Origin: Paenibacillus sp. UNC451MF
GTDB lineage: Bacteria; Bacillota; Bacilli; Paenibacillales; NBRC-103111
Length of the DNA: 64,000 bases
NCBI RefSeq assembly: GCF_000686845.1
Contig: NZ_JMLS01000018.1
Span: forward strand, 62,001 to 126,000
Reading direction: 5' to 3'
The position numbers and the translations under genes are program-made. Within the stretch, counting starts at the first letter, position 1; each line of letters begins with the position of its first letter. The notes under the pieces were generated by a model. That model searched no databases. It was given only the letters and a program-made list of their open reading frames with translations, and had not been told where the DNA came from. This document shows positions 37,711-47,129 of the stretch, in pieces.

Positions 37711-38157
37711 ATGAAACTAACGAATGGTTTTGACATCAGTTCTTCTGCACTAACGGCACAACGCTTTCGGATGGATGTGATATCTTCCAACATTGCCAAT
37801 GCCGATTCCACTAGGGCGAAGATGGTTAACGGCAAATGGATGCCTTATCAAAGAAAGCTGGTTACTATAGAACCTAAGCAGCCATCATTTGAACAAGCAC
37901 TTCAAAACGCGCAATCGGATTCAGTTGGAGAAGGCGTTAAAGTAACAAAAATCATTGAAGATACTTCTCCCTTTAAGCAGGTTTACAATCCGACTCACCC
38001 AGATGCAGACGAGAATGGATTTGTGATGATGCCGAATGTTGACGTGCTTAAAGAAATGGTAGATATGATATCTGCAACTCGATCCTATGAAGCGAACGTT
38101 ACTGCATTAAACGCATCGAAATCATTTATTACTAAAGCTTTAGAAATTGGTAAATAA
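37711..38157 (+). CDS. flgC: Flagellar basal-body rod protein FlgC
   Basis: Second proximal rod subunit, 148 residues. N-terminal signature VISSNIANADSTRA and C-terminal VDMISATRSYEANVTALNASK match the rod/hook family ends that form the coiled contact. GGAGGGCG lies upstream, within the end of flgB. Confidence 0.97.
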   Translation: MKLTNGFDISSSALTAQRFRMDVISSNIANADSTRAKMVNGKWMPYQRKLVTIEPKQPSFEQALQNAQSDSVGEGVKVTKIIEDTSPFKQVYNPTHPDADENGFVMMPNVDVLKEMVDMISATRSYEANVTALNASKSFITKALEIGK

Positions 38158-38189
38158 AGAATTATTAATTTATAAAAGGAGATTCCATC

Positions 38190-38489
38190 ATGATTGAAAA
38201 ATTGGGTCTACAGCCGTTGCAAGCTTCTACTCCAACAGCTCCTAAAAGTACAAGCGCTGCAGAAGTATCGGAACAGTTCGGGCAGTTCCTAAACGATGCG
38301 ATGAACAAACTTAAGGCACAGCAGGTGGAAGTCGACAAGTTGAATAATCAGTTTGCCAAAGGTGAAACTTCAGATGTACATCAAGTTATGATCGCGTCGG
38401 AAAAAGCGTCCTTGGGCTTAGAGCTAACAGTTCAAGTGCGAAATAAAGTGATCGAAGCTTATCAAGAGATCATGAGAACGCAAGTATAG
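38190..38489 (+). CDS. fliE: Flagellar hook-basal body protein FliE
   Basis: A 99-residue adaptor joining the MS ring to the rod. FGQFLNDAMNKLKAQQ and the C-terminal KASLGLELTVQVRNKVIEAYQEIMRTQV are the conserved blocks. AAAAGGAG precedes the ATG. It follows flgC in the order usual for Firmicutes. Confidence 0.96.
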   Translation: MIEKLGLQPLQASTPTAPKSTSAAEVSEQFGQFLNDAMNKLKAQQVEVDKLNNQFAKGETSDVHQVMIASEKASLGLELTVQVRNKVIEAYQEIMRTQV

Positions 38490-38538
38490 AATGTACTATG
38501 AGGATCACTAGCGACGGTCATTCAGATGGGGTGAAATA

Positions 38539-40131
38539 GTGAACGAGAATATTACCCAGTATTGGAATCGAGTAAAGCAATACTGGAATCAATTCAGTAA
38601 AGCACAAAAGATAACTTTTTCAGCGACAGTGATCCTTGTCATATTAACACTCGGGATCATCAGCTATAATTTTTCGAAGACTGAATACGCATTGGCTTAC
38701 ACAAATCTTCAACCAAGCGATGCGGCAGCGATCAAAGGATATCTCGATAGTGCCAAAATTCCGTATCAACTGAGTGAAGACGGAAAAAATATCGGAGTTC
38801 CTCGCAGTGAAGTTGCTAATGTCAAGCTGGGTGTTGAATCGCAGGGGCTAAATAAAAACGGTAGCATTGGATATGGCGAGTTCGGGAAAAGCAGTACCTT
38901 CGGAACGACGGATAAAGAATTCAACGTTAAATATATTAACGCAGTCCAAGGTGAGCTCCAGCAGTTGATTAATTCTAACAATGCAGTAAGCAGCTCCAAA
39001 GTATTGATCAATATTCCGGAAGAAAGTGTATTCTTGCCAAAAGGCGCGGATAAAGAAAAAGCATCTGCATCTGTCGTCGTTAATGTAAAGCCGGGTTACC
39101 AATTGGATCAGGCTAAAGTTGATACTATGTACAATTTGGTTTCTCACAGTGTGAAAGGCTTGCCAGTTGAGAATATTACAATCTCGGATCAAAATGGTGA
39201 ACCGTTGGAATATTCCAAAGGCAACGGAAAAATCACAAATGCTAATGCAGCATTACAAAACTTTGAAATTAACAACCAATTCAAAAACGACATTCAGAAA
39301 AACGTGCAGCAAATGCTGGCTGCCATTCTTGGCAAGGACAAAGTCATTGTTCAAGTATTCTCGACTATGAACTTTGATCAGACGAACAGTCATCAGCAGT
39401 TGGTTACTGCACCAAACACAGTCGATCAAAAGGGATTGGAAATTTCCGTTCAAGAGATTCAGAAAAATTATAGCAGTGATGGATCGGCTTCTACGGGTGG
39501 GGTACCAGGAACAGGGCAAACTGATGTACCGGGATATCCTGGAAGCAATAATAACGGGAAGTCCAAATCCGAAGAACTTCAGAAGACGGTAAATTCAGAA
39601 GTAAACCGAATTACGAATGATATTATTTCCACACCATACGTTGTTAAAGATTTAACCATAAATGTAGGAATTGAACCACCTAATCCGAATGATCCGAACT
39701 CTTTGACACAAGAAACGAGAGATGCGGTTCAGCGTATTTTGGTCAACGTGGTTAGAGCGGCATTAGCTGATAACAAGCAAACCTTGACGGAAGCTGATCT
39801 ATTACAAAAAGTATCGGTGTTCCCGCATTCGTTTGCACGGACTACACAAAATCAATTAAGCACGAATAATTCTTTGTTGTTATATGGTGGATTAGGCGGA
39901 CTTGCATTAGCACTTCTAGCGGCAGGGGCATTCATCTGGATGAAACGCCGTAAAGCTAAGGAAGAAGCACTTGAGGAACTCGAAGCTGAACCAGCGAAGC
40001 TGGAATTCCCGACCATTGATATTGATAATGTGACTAATGATAATCAAGTTCGCAAGCAGTTGGAAACCTTGGCGAAAAGAAAACCGGAGGAATTTGTCAA
40101 CCTGCTTCGTACATGGTTAGTAGATGAATAG
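38539..40131 (+). CDS. fliF: Flagellar MS-ring protein FliF
   Basis: Forms the membrane ring on which the rotor is built. The 530-residue protein has transmembrane segments near residues 26-44 (FSATVILVILTLGIISY) and 455-475. Ring-building motifs lie between them, and a C-terminal FliG-binding tail ends KPEEFVNLLRTWLVDE. A Gly/Pro/Ser-rich loop near residues 315-345 is periplasm-side and variable in the family. GTG start at 38539 with GGGGTGA upstream. Confidence 0.97.
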   Translation: MNENITQYWNRVKQYWNQFSKAQKITFSATVILVILTLGIISYNFSKTEYALAYTNLQPSDAAAIKGYLDSAKIPYQLSEDGKNIGVPRSEVANVKLGVESQGLNKNGSIGYGEFGKSSTFGTTDKEFNVKYINAVQGELQQLINSNNAVSSSKVLINIPEESVFLPKGADKEKASASVVVNVKPGYQLDQAKVDTMYNLVSHSVKGLPVENITISDQNGEPLEYSKGNGKITNANAALQNFEINNQFKNDIQKNVQQMLAAILGKDKVIVQVFSTMNFDQTNSHQQLVTAPNTVDQKGLEISVQEIQKNYSSDGSASTGGVPGTGQTDVPGYPGSNNNGKSKSEELQKTVNSEVNRITNDIISTPYVVKDLTINVGIEPPNPNDPNSLTQETRDAVQRILVNVVRAALADNKQTLTEADLLQKVSVFPHSFARTTQNQLSTNNSLLLYGGLGGLALALLAAGAFIWMKRRKAKEEALEELEAEPAKLEFPTIDIDNVTNDNQVRKQLETLAKRKPEEFVNLLRTWLVDE

Positions 40132-40142
40132 AGGTGTGATTG

Positions 40143-41159
40143 TTGGCTAAAGTGCAGCAGCAAGTATTATCGGGTCGTCAAAAAGCTGCCATTCTGTTGA
40201 TCAGTCTTGGCCCAGAAGTTTCAGCTCAAATCTTTAAACATCTACGTGATGAAGAAATCGAGCAGCTGACTTTAGAGATCGCGAATGTTAGAAAGGTCGA
40301 CAGTGTTGAGAAAGAATCGATTTTAGCCGAGTTTCACCAAATATGCTTGGCGCAGGAATTCATCTCTCAGGGCGGTATTGCTTATGCCAAAGATATTTTA
40401 GAGAAAGCCCTTGGTTCTCAAAAAGCTTTGGATATTATTAACCGGTTAACTGCGACGCTGCAAGTCAGACCGTTTGATTTCGCGAGAAAAGCAGATCCGG
40501 CACAAATATTGAATTTTATCCAAAATGAAAATTCTCAAACGATTGCTTTAGTTCTAGCTTACTTACAGCCCGAGCAATCATCCATTATTTTGTCTTCATT
40601 GCCACAGGACAAGCAAGCGGATGTTGCAAAACGTATTGCTTTAATGGACAGCACTTCTCCGGAAGTTATTAGTCAAGTTGAACGTGTGTTGGAGCAGAAG
40701 CTTTCCGCGACGGTGACTCAAGACTATACCAATGCGGGCGGTATTGCTGCTATCGTACAAATATTGAATGGTGTCGACCGAGGTACGGAAAGAACAATTC
40801 TGGATTCCTTGGAAATTCAAGATCCGGAGCTGGCTGAAGAGATCAAGAAAAGAATGTTCGTGTTCGAAGATATCGTCAATATCGACAACCGCTCTATTCA
40901 AAGAATTATCCGGGATATTGAGAATGCTGATTTGCAATTGGCGCTTAAAGTGGCCAGCGAAGAAGTTCGCGATGCCATATTCAAAAATATGTCCAAACGA
41001 ATGGCCGAAACGTTCAAAGAAGAAATGGAATTTATGGGACCTGTTCGTTTGCGTGACGTGGAAGAAGCTCAAACACGTATCGTTGCAACTATTCGCCGTC
41101 TAGAAGAAGCTGGTGAAATCATCATAGCCCGCGGTGGAGGAGATGATATTATTGTCTAA
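40143..41159 (+). CDS. fliG: Flagellar motor switch protein FliG
   Basis: Rotor protein that contacts FliF, FliM and the stator. The 338-residue protein begins MAKVQQQVLSGRQKAAILLISLG and contains the ARM-like middle (DPAQILNFIQNENSQTIALVLAYL) and the C-terminal charged torque helix region (MAETFKEEMEFMGPVRLRDVEEAQ). Of two adjacent TTG codons (40140, 40143) I chose the second, 6 bases after GAGGTG. Confidence 0.97.
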   Translation: MAKVQQQVLSGRQKAAILLISLGPEVSAQIFKHLRDEEIEQLTLEIANVRKVDSVEKESILAEFHQICLAQEFISQGGIAYAKDILEKALGSQKALDIINRLTATLQVRPFDFARKADPAQILNFIQNENSQTIALVLAYLQPEQSSIILSSLPQDKQADVAKRIALMDSTSPEVISQVERVLEQKLSATVTQDYTNAGGIAAIVQILNGVDRGTERTILDSLEIQDPELAEEIKKRMFVFEDIVNIDNRSIQRIIRDIENADLQLALKVASEEVRDAIFKNMSKRMAETFKEEMEFMGPVRLRDVEEAQTRIVATIRRLEEAGEIIIARGGGDDIIV

Positions 41160-41970
41160 TGTCATCAAGCATGCACAATACATATCGTTAGACGATAAGA
41201 AGGTCGTCGAAGTTGCGCAAAAATATAAATTCACGGAAGATCCAGATTCTACCGGAGGATTAACCGAGGAACAGCAGCTTGAATTGAACGAGCTTCAAGA
41301 AATGAAGGAGCAAATCTTGCTTGACGCACAGGTGTTTGCTGAAGAGCAAGTACGTCTGGCAATGGAAGAAGCCGCCTTAGCTCGTGAACAAGCACAATCG
41401 GAAATCGAACAATGGTGGAATGAACAGCGCGTGAACGATGAGCAATTACAAGTTCAATTAAAGGATGAAGGCTTCCGACAAGGCTATGAAAATGGTTTGA
41501 AAGAATCGGAAGAACATCTTCGAGCGCAGTACAACGATATGCTCCAGGAAGCGTCACAAATTTTGGATCAAGCTTATCTTTTGAAACAACAGATCATTCA
41601 AGAAGCGGAACCTTTTCTAATTCAACTGAGCTGCGGAATCGCAGAAAAAATCATCGCTAGACAGCTGACGGTTGAACCTGAATGGATCATTGAGTTGATT
41701 CAAAACATATTATCTCGCAGAAGAGAAAAAGGGATCATTACGCTTTGTGTTGCGCCGGCTCACTTCTCCTATATTCAGGATGCACGTGAAGAATTGCTGC
41801 TGCACATCGATTCTCAAGCGGAACTGCAAATTATTCCGGATCCTTCGGTACATGATCATGGCTGTGTAGTTCGTTCTAATTTTGGCAGCATCGATGCGAA
41901 AATCGATACGCAGTTAAAAGAAATTAAAAATGCACTTCAGCATCTTGCCGTCAGAAATGAGGGAGCATAG
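41152..41970 (+). CDS. fliH: Flagellar export ATPase regulator FliH
   Basis: Binds the FliI ATPase and links it to the C ring. The 272-residue protein has a long charged helical middle (EEQVRLAMEEAALAREQAQSEIEQ) and a V-ATPase E-like C-terminal domain. I place the start at TTG 41152, 9 bases after GGAGGAG and overlapping fliG by 8 bases. The ATG at 41143 lies within the ribosome site and is less likely, adding three residues. Confidence 0.92.
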   Translation: MSNVIKHAQYISLDDKKVVEVAQKYKFTEDPDSTGGLTEEQQLELNELQEMKEQILLDAQVFAEEQVRLAMEEAALAREQAQSEIEQWWNEQRVNDEQLQVQLKDEGFRQGYENGLKESEEHLRAQYNDMLQEASQILDQAYLLKQQIIQEAEPFLIQLSCGIAEKIIARQLTVEPEWIIELIQNILSRRREKGIITLCVAPAHFSYIQDAREELLLHIDSQAELQIIPDPSVHDHGCVVRSNFGSIDAKIDTQLKEIKNALQHLAVRNEGA

Positions 41971-43293
41971 ATGAATCAGGTGCCAGACGTATTCAAGTAT
42001 ATCGAACATCTGAGGCAAATAGATCCCGTTCGAGTTAACGGAAAAGTTACTCAGGTCATTGGACTTACGGTTGAATCGGAAGGTCCCGATGCTAGTATCG
42101 GCGATGTATGTTACATTTACCCACTAAAATCTAATGAGCCCTTGAAGGCTGAAGTCGTTGGATTTAAAAATAACAAGGTATTGCTTATGCCTCTTGGTGA
42201 GCTGCATTCCATCGGACCTGGTTGCGATGTTGTAGGAACCGGGAAGCCTTTAACTGTGCAAGTTGGGCACGAATTATTGGGTAAAGTGCTGGATGGACTA
42301 GGCCAACCGTTAGATGGTACGTTCTTGTCGTCACGTATGACACAATATTCGACTCACAATGCACCAAGCAATCCATTGAAGCGCCCTCGTGTGCTTGATC
42401 CAATCAGTGTAGGCGTACGCTGTATCGATGGACTTCTTACTATTGGTAAAGGACAGCGAGTCGGTATATTCGCAGGATCCGGTGTTGGGAAAAGTACACT
42501 CATGGGTATGATCGCTAGAAATACCTCCGCCGATGTTAACGTAATTGCGCTCATAGGAGAGCGGGGACGTGAAGTATTGGACTTCATTGAACGCGATCTT
42601 GGACCTGAAGGGCTTGCCCGTTCGGTGGTCATAGTGGCTACTTCGGATCAACCTGCTTTAATCCGGATCAAGGGTGCATTGATTGCAACAAGCATTGCTG
42701 AGTATTTCAGAGACCGTGGTTTAAATGTCATGCTGATGATGGATTCGGTTACTCGCTATGCTATGGCGCAGCGTGAAGTCGGTCTAGCCGTAGGGGAACC
42801 ACCTGCAACTCGTGGATACACACCATCGGTTTTTGCAACATTGCCTAAGCTGCTTGAGCGATCAGGTACTGGTCCTAAAGGTTCTATCACAGCCTTTTAT
42901 ACAGTGCTCGTAGACGGAGACGATATGAATGAGCCGATTGCCGATGCGGTTCGCGGTATATTGGATGGTCACATTGTCCTTGATCGTAACATTGCCAACC
43001 GGGGACATTATCCAGCAATCGATGTCTTGTCAAGTGTCAGCCGTGTAATGAAGGAAATCGTTCCTAAAGAGCATCAGCTGGCAGCAGAAAATTTGAAACG
43101 TCTCTTATCTATTTATAAAGATTCGGAGGATTTGATCAATATAGGGGCGTACCAAAAAGGTTCGAATCCGGAAATTGATACTTCCTTACAATACATACAA
43201 TCGATATGGGACTATACCAAGCAAAGAGTCGATGAGAAGCTGACATTTAGTGAAGCACAAGAAAGATTAATATTAGAATTTAACAAAGGGTGA
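41971..43293 (+). CDS. fliI: Flagellum-specific ATPase FliI
   Basis: Hexameric ATPase of the flagellar type III export system. The 440-residue F1-beta-like protein has Walker A AGSGVGKST at residues 168-176, GERGREVLDFIE, and the Walker B segment NVMLMMDSVTRYAMAQRE. The ATG follows the fliH stop with no gap; GAGGGAG serves as ribosome site. Confidence 0.98.
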   Translation: MNQVPDVFKYIEHLRQIDPVRVNGKVTQVIGLTVESEGPDASIGDVCYIYPLKSNEPLKAEVVGFKNNKVLLMPLGELHSIGPGCDVVGTGKPLTVQVGHELLGKVLDGLGQPLDGTFLSSRMTQYSTHNAPSNPLKRPRVLDPISVGVRCIDGLLTIGKGQRVGIFAGSGVGKSTLMGMIARNTSADVNVIALIGERGREVLDFIERDLGPEGLARSVVIVATSDQPALIRIKGALIATSIAEYFRDRGLNVMLMMDSVTRYAMAQREVGLAVGEPPATRGYTPSVFATLPKLLERSGTGPKGSITAFYTVLVDGDDMNEPIADAVRGILDGHIVLDRNIANRGHYPAIDVLSSVSRVMKEIVPKEHQLAAENLKRLLSIYKDSEDLINIGAYQKGSNPEIDTSLQYIQSIWDYTKQRVDEKLTFSEAQERLILEFNKG

Positions 43294-43302
43294 ACATAAT
43301 CT

Positions 43303-43743
43303 ATGCGTTTCCGTTATGCATTTCAAAAAATTGTGGATCTGAAAACAAATGAAAAGACGCAAGCGGAGTGGTTATTGTCACAAGCCATTGGCAAGATGCG
43401 CGAGGAAGAGTCGAGCTTATCCGAGTTGCATGAGGCCAAGGACGGAATTTACGAAGAGCTTTATCAGGTCTCTACAAAGAAGGCAACTATATCTCAGATG
43501 ATGCTGCTTCAGCAATATGTAGAGCACATTGATCAACAAATCGTATTGAAAAATCATGATCTTATGCAGGCCAAGGAAGCTGTTCACGCAAAGCAGGATA
43601 TATTGGCGGGGAGAGTACTGGAAGAAAAAGTTTGGAGCAAAGCGAAGGAAAAGGCTTATCAACGTTTTACTGTAAATGTGCTTAAAAAAGAGCAGGATCA
43701 ACTGGACGAAATGGCAACGAACCGATTCCGGAGATTGTCATAA
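43303..43743 (+). CDS. fliJ: Flagellar export chaperone FliJ
   Basis: A 146-residue coiled-coil protein starting MRFRYAFQKIVDLKTNEKTQAEW, typical of FliJ. It resembles the gamma subunit of ATP synthase and links FliI with FlhA. Charged heptad-like sequence runs through the whole length. It lies 9 bases after fliI, with AAAGGGTGAA upstream. Confidence 0.93.
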   Translation: MRFRYAFQKIVDLKTNEKTQAEWLLSQAIGKMREEESSLSELHEAKDGIYEELYQVSTKKATISQMMLLQQYVEHIDQQIVLKNHDLMQAKEAVHAKQDILAGRVLEEKVWSKAKEKAYQRFTVNVLKKEQDQLDEMATNRFRRLS

Positions 43744-43767
43744 CCCAAGGACATGGAGGTGAGGATA

Positions 43768-44688
43768 ATGTCAGATATGGATGTGGAAAATACCTCTTCG
43801 TATGGGGCAATGGAACGGTTTCTCATCTGGTTTTTAATCCCGTTTGTTTTTACAGCTGTACTGCTTGGCGTATTATTGACCATTTTTGATTACGATGTCA
43901 TGAATAATGTACTGCGAACAGCAAACAAAATTCCGGTAATCAGCAGTATTGTTCCAGAACCAAAGACCAAGGCCACCGATAAACCGGCTTCAGGTTCTGC
44001 GGGTCAGGAGTCGGCAGCCAGTCAATCTCAAGAAGAAACGATCCAGGCTTTAAACGCAAAGCTTAATGAAAAGGATGAAGAAATCAGTAAGACAAACAGT
44101 CTGATCACTCAACGAGATCAAACGATAAAAGAACTGCAGCTTAAAAACAGTACATTAGAGGAACAAGTAAAAAGCAAGACACTTACCGATGAGGAGTATG
44201 CAACTCAAATTCAGCAGCTAGCATCCATGTATGCCAAAATGACTCCGTCTAAGTCGGCACCGATAATGGAGGAGTTGTCTACCTCCGAGCTCGTGCTGGT
44301 GCTGAGCATGATGAAAACGGATGATCGGGTAAAAGTATTGGAGAAAATGGATCCGAAAAAAGCGGCAGATGCATCCATATTGTTAAAGGATCAGACTACC
44401 GTAAAGGATCGTGAAATTGCAGCATTACAAGAAAGACTGAAGCAAGTAGCTGTTCCAGATCCGAAAGCGTCTCAGAAAATTAGCAAAGACGATCTTGGTG
44501 CTACATTCTCTAATATGACTCCTAAGAGTGCGGCAACGGTGTTGTTAGAAATGCAAACTTCTAATCCGGACAAAGTTATCTCTATCTTAAGCTCGATGGA
44601 TAGTGCTGGACGTTCGAAGGTACTGACGGCAATATCCGAACAGTCAAAAGAGACAGCAGCGCTCATCTCGGCGCGACTCGTACAATAA
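43768..44688 (+). CDS. ylxF: MotE/YlxF-family flagellar membrane protein
   Basis: A 306-residue protein with one N-terminal transmembrane segment (about residues 17-41). A coiled-coil and polar region follows, then a C-terminal MgtE-N-like repeat (LSTSELVLVLSMMKTDDRVKVLEKMDPKKAA and TFSNMTPKSAATVLLEM). The family always lies between fliJ and fliK in Bacillales and is thought to support motor or export function. GGAGGTGAGG sets the ATG at 43768. The role is inferred from position and family. Confidence 0.88.
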   Translation: MSDMDVENTSSYGAMERFLIWFLIPFVFTAVLLGVLLTIFDYDVMNNVLRTANKIPVISSIVPEPKTKATDKPASGSAGQESAASQSQEETIQALNAKLNEKDEEISKTNSLITQRDQTIKELQLKNSTLEEQVKSKTLTDEEYATQIQQLASMYAKMTPSKSAPIMEELSTSELVLVLSMMKTDDRVKVLEKMDPKKAADASILLKDQTTVKDREIAALQERLKQVAVPDPKASQKISKDDLGATFSNMTPKSAATVLLEMQTSNPDKVISILSSMDSAGRSKVLTAISEQSKETAALISARLVQ

Positions 44689-44713
44689 ATAAGGGGAAGG
44701 AGGTGAAAAAATA

Positions 44714-46180
44714 ATGGAGATTCAAGCTCAAATGCCAGCAAATGTTACGTCATCTAGTTCTTCTAGTGCAGGTGCCAATACGGCGGGTGCAGGACTATCG
44801 AATTCAACATCAGGCCAAGCTTCAGGAGGTTTCTCGGCTGCACTAGTTGGAATGCTTACAGGAACTCCTTCTGGTGAAGGCACTACAGCTCAAGCATTAT
44901 TGCCAGGATTGAATGCATTAATTCAACAGCTTGGGAACACGACCACTGATGGTGCACAACAACAAACGGCAGTTCCGGAAGATGCGCTCAAGCAATTGGA
45001 TGCATTAATGGAGCTTTTGGATTCAAACTCGGAGGATGCAGCAGCCTTATTGCAAAATCCTGATGTGCAAGCGTGGCTTGCTCAAATCCAAGCGATGCTG
45101 CTGTCGCAGCAAACACAACCTCAGGCTGTTGCAAATCAAGTGTCGGATGGTAGTGATGATTCTGCTGCATCCCTTCTTCTTGAGCCTTCGACAGAGAGTA
45201 CTGATGCAAGTAAAAATGCAGCTGCCGCACAAACTTTGTTTGTACCGCTTGACACAGAAGTAGTCCTAGAGCAGCAGCCTGTAGTTGCGATAGAGCAAGT
45301 GCTTAAGCCTGTTTCCAAGCAAGAAGCCAAAGATATATTAAAAGATCTTAAGCAGCTGCTTGAATCTGGGAAGGATCATGCTTCGCTTCAAACCAAGTCA
45401 AGCGCTCAATCGCTGGAGCATATCATTACAGGATTAAAAAACATCGTAAATAGCCAAAACGTGCTTGTACAGCCTACCCAGGACAACCAACTGCAACAAA
45501 CAACGGCTGCACCGGCGGTTAACGCAAACTTGGAATATTTAGCAGCAAAGGCTGGTCCACTAAAGGTTGAAGTACCTCTAGTGAGCAATGATGGCCCGCT
45601 GTTTGAACCATTAGTAGACCTTACAGAAGCAGCTTCGGATAGCCCAGCTGTTCCGATGCATGAATTCCTTAAGCAAGTATCTAATGGTACTCACGTTGCC
45701 AAAACTCCTGTTCTGCTGATGCAGGCGCCTACATTTACAGAAGATATGAGTCAATTTGTAATGAAGTCATTTACTGTAAATGCGATTGCCGAAGGAATTA
45801 CGGAAGCGAAGCTATCACTTTATCCACAGCATCTTGGGCATGTTGATGTTAAGCTTACAATGCATAACGGACAATTGATTGCTCAATTTGTTGCAGAGAA
45901 TATGATCGGAAAAGAAATGCTGGAAAGCCAAATGTCACAGCTGAGAGCGACGTTACAGAATCAAGGCATTCAAGTAGACAAGCTGGAGGTTACACAAAGC
46001 CCTTCTTTGCAGTCTGGATTATTCCAGGAACAAAGACAGCAGCAGCAGCAGTTTGCTAAACAGCAAAAAAACAATAACACGAATAAAGCTGTTTCTCTTG
46101 AAGAAGAGTTAGAGCAAGAAACGAAGGCAGCCCAAATCCTTTCAGGAATGGGACGAACTTCAATCGATGTAACGGCTTAA
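44714..46180 (+). CDS. fliK: Flagellar hook-length control protein FliK
   Basis: Measures hook length and triggers the FlhB export switch. The 488-residue protein has a long low-complexity, Gln/Ala/Ser-rich N-terminal and middle part. The conserved C-terminal domain (LSLYPQHLGHVDVKLTMHNG, MLESQMSQLRATLQNQGI, about residues 360-430) is followed by a Gln/Asn-rich tail. AAGGAGGTGA precedes the ATG. A second FliK-like gene lies at 22035-24107. Confidence 0.95.
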   Translation: MEIQAQMPANVTSSSSSSAGANTAGAGLSNSTSGQASGGFSAALVGMLTGTPSGEGTTAQALLPGLNALIQQLGNTTTDGAQQQTAVPEDALKQLDALMELLDSNSEDAAALLQNPDVQAWLAQIQAMLLSQQTQPQAVANQVSDGSDDSAASLLLEPSTESTDASKNAAAAQTLFVPLDTEVVLEQQPVVAIEQVLKPVSKQEAKDILKDLKQLLESGKDHASLQTKSSAQSLEHIITGLKNIVNSQNVLVQPTQDNQLQQTTAAPAVNANLEYLAAKAGPLKVEVPLVSNDGPLFEPLVDLTEAASDSPAVPMHEFLKQVSNGTHVAKTPVLLMQAPTFTEDMSQFVMKSFTVNAIAEGITEAKLSLYPQHLGHVDVKLTMHNGQLIAQFVAENMIGKEMLESQMSQLRATLQNQGIQVDKLEVTQSPSLQSGLFQEQRQQQQQFAKQQKNNNTNKAVSLEEELEQETKAAQILSGMGRTSIDVTA

Positions 46181-46213
46181 AGAAAGCAATGTGAATGCCC
46201 GGGAGGTGAAACC

Positions 46214-46663
46214 GTGTCGGATTCATCCGTAAGCACCAATAATATTTGGCCCTATTATGCCAAAACCAATATAAGCAACGTAGCAAAAGAAACGAAAAGC
46301 AATGATCTGGGTAAAGATGAGTTCTTGAAAATATTGATCGCTCAATTAAAAAACCAGGATCCATCGCAACCTTTGCAGGATAAGGAATTTATTGCTCAGA
46401 TGGCGCAGTTTACTTCCGTTGAACAACTGACCAATATGAGTAACGAAATGAAATTGCTCCGCCAATCGTTAGGATTTGCTTCAGGGTTGATCGGTAAATC
46501 AATTACTTGGAACACAACTAATGAGAAAGGTGAGACTGTTTCGAAAACCGGTACCGTTGAATCTATAGTTGTTAAAGACGGATCACAGTTTGCAGTTGTA
46601 GATAAAGAGAAAATTGCTCTGGATCAAGTGACGCAAATTGCCAATCCGGAGGAGAAACAATGA
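46214..46663 (+). CDS. flgD: Flagellar hook assembly (cap) protein FlgD
   Basis: Scaffold for hook polymerisation. The 149-residue protein has the conserved N-terminal block LGKDEFLKILIAQLKNQDPSQPLQDKEFIAQMAQFTSVEQL and the short C-terminal part usual in Bacillales. GTG start at 46214 after GGGAGGTGAA. The stop overlaps the next start as ATGA. Confidence 0.96.
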   Translation: MSDSSVSTNNIWPYYAKTNISNVAKETKSNDLGKDEFLKILIAQLKNQDPSQPLQDKEFIAQMAQFTSVEQLTNMSNEMKLLRQSLGFASGLIGKSITWNTTNEKGETVSKTGTVESIVVKDGSQFAVVDKEKIALDQVTQIANPEEKQ

Positions 46664-47037
46664 CCGATCGAATATCTGTCGGACAACTATATCCCGGTAG
46701 CCTAAGAACAACAAGGCTTCAAAGATCAGAGGTGCAGTCGCCTCAGACTGCCAACTCGTTCCAATCCGTGCTGCAGAACCAGTTAGTTCGATTCAGTCAT
46801 CATGCGGAGGAGAGATTGCAGCAGAGAGGGATAGAGTTCAAACCTGAACAGTTGGCAAAAATCCAGACTGCAATTGACAAGGCAGCTGCTAAAGGTGCCA
46901 AAGATTCGCTTATGCTGATCAATGATACTGCTCTGATTGTCAATATTAAAAACAGAACGGTAGTCACTGCCATCGATGGTGCATCGATGAAGGATAATTT
47001 ATTTACTCAAATCGATAGTGCAGTCATTATTTCATAA
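46660..47037 (+). CDS. TIGR02530-type flagellar operon protein
   Basis: A 125-residue protein of a small family found only between flgD and the hook gene in Firmicutes. The recognisable block is FSHHAEERLQQRGIEF, followed by a helical stretch and TALIVNIKNRTVVTAIDG. No signal peptide or membrane segment is seen. It is translationally coupled to flgD by a 4-base overlap. Position suggests a part in hook assembly or export, but I know of no established function. Confidence 0.88.
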   Translation: MTDRISVGQLYPGSLRTTRLQRSEVQSPQTANSFQSVLQNQLVRFSHHAEERLQQRGIEFKPEQLAKIQTAIDKAAAKGAKDSLMLINDTALIVNIKNRTVVTAIDGASMKDNLFTQIDSAVIIS

Positions 47038-47049
47038 GTAACGGGCTGG

Positions 47050-47069
47050 ACCGAGAGGGGGCCCTCGGT
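47050..47069 (+). other. Intergenic hairpin before flgE
   Basis: ACCGAG (47050-47055) pairs with CTCGGT (47064-47069), and GG/CC can extend the stem past a bulged A. No T-run follows, so it is probably an mRNA processing or stabilising element rather than a terminator. Confidence 0.5.
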
Positions 47070-47129
47070 TGTGGAACGATCGAAGCAACCGTACAAATTA
47101 ACCAACAACAATTTGGGAGGCAATGGTGC

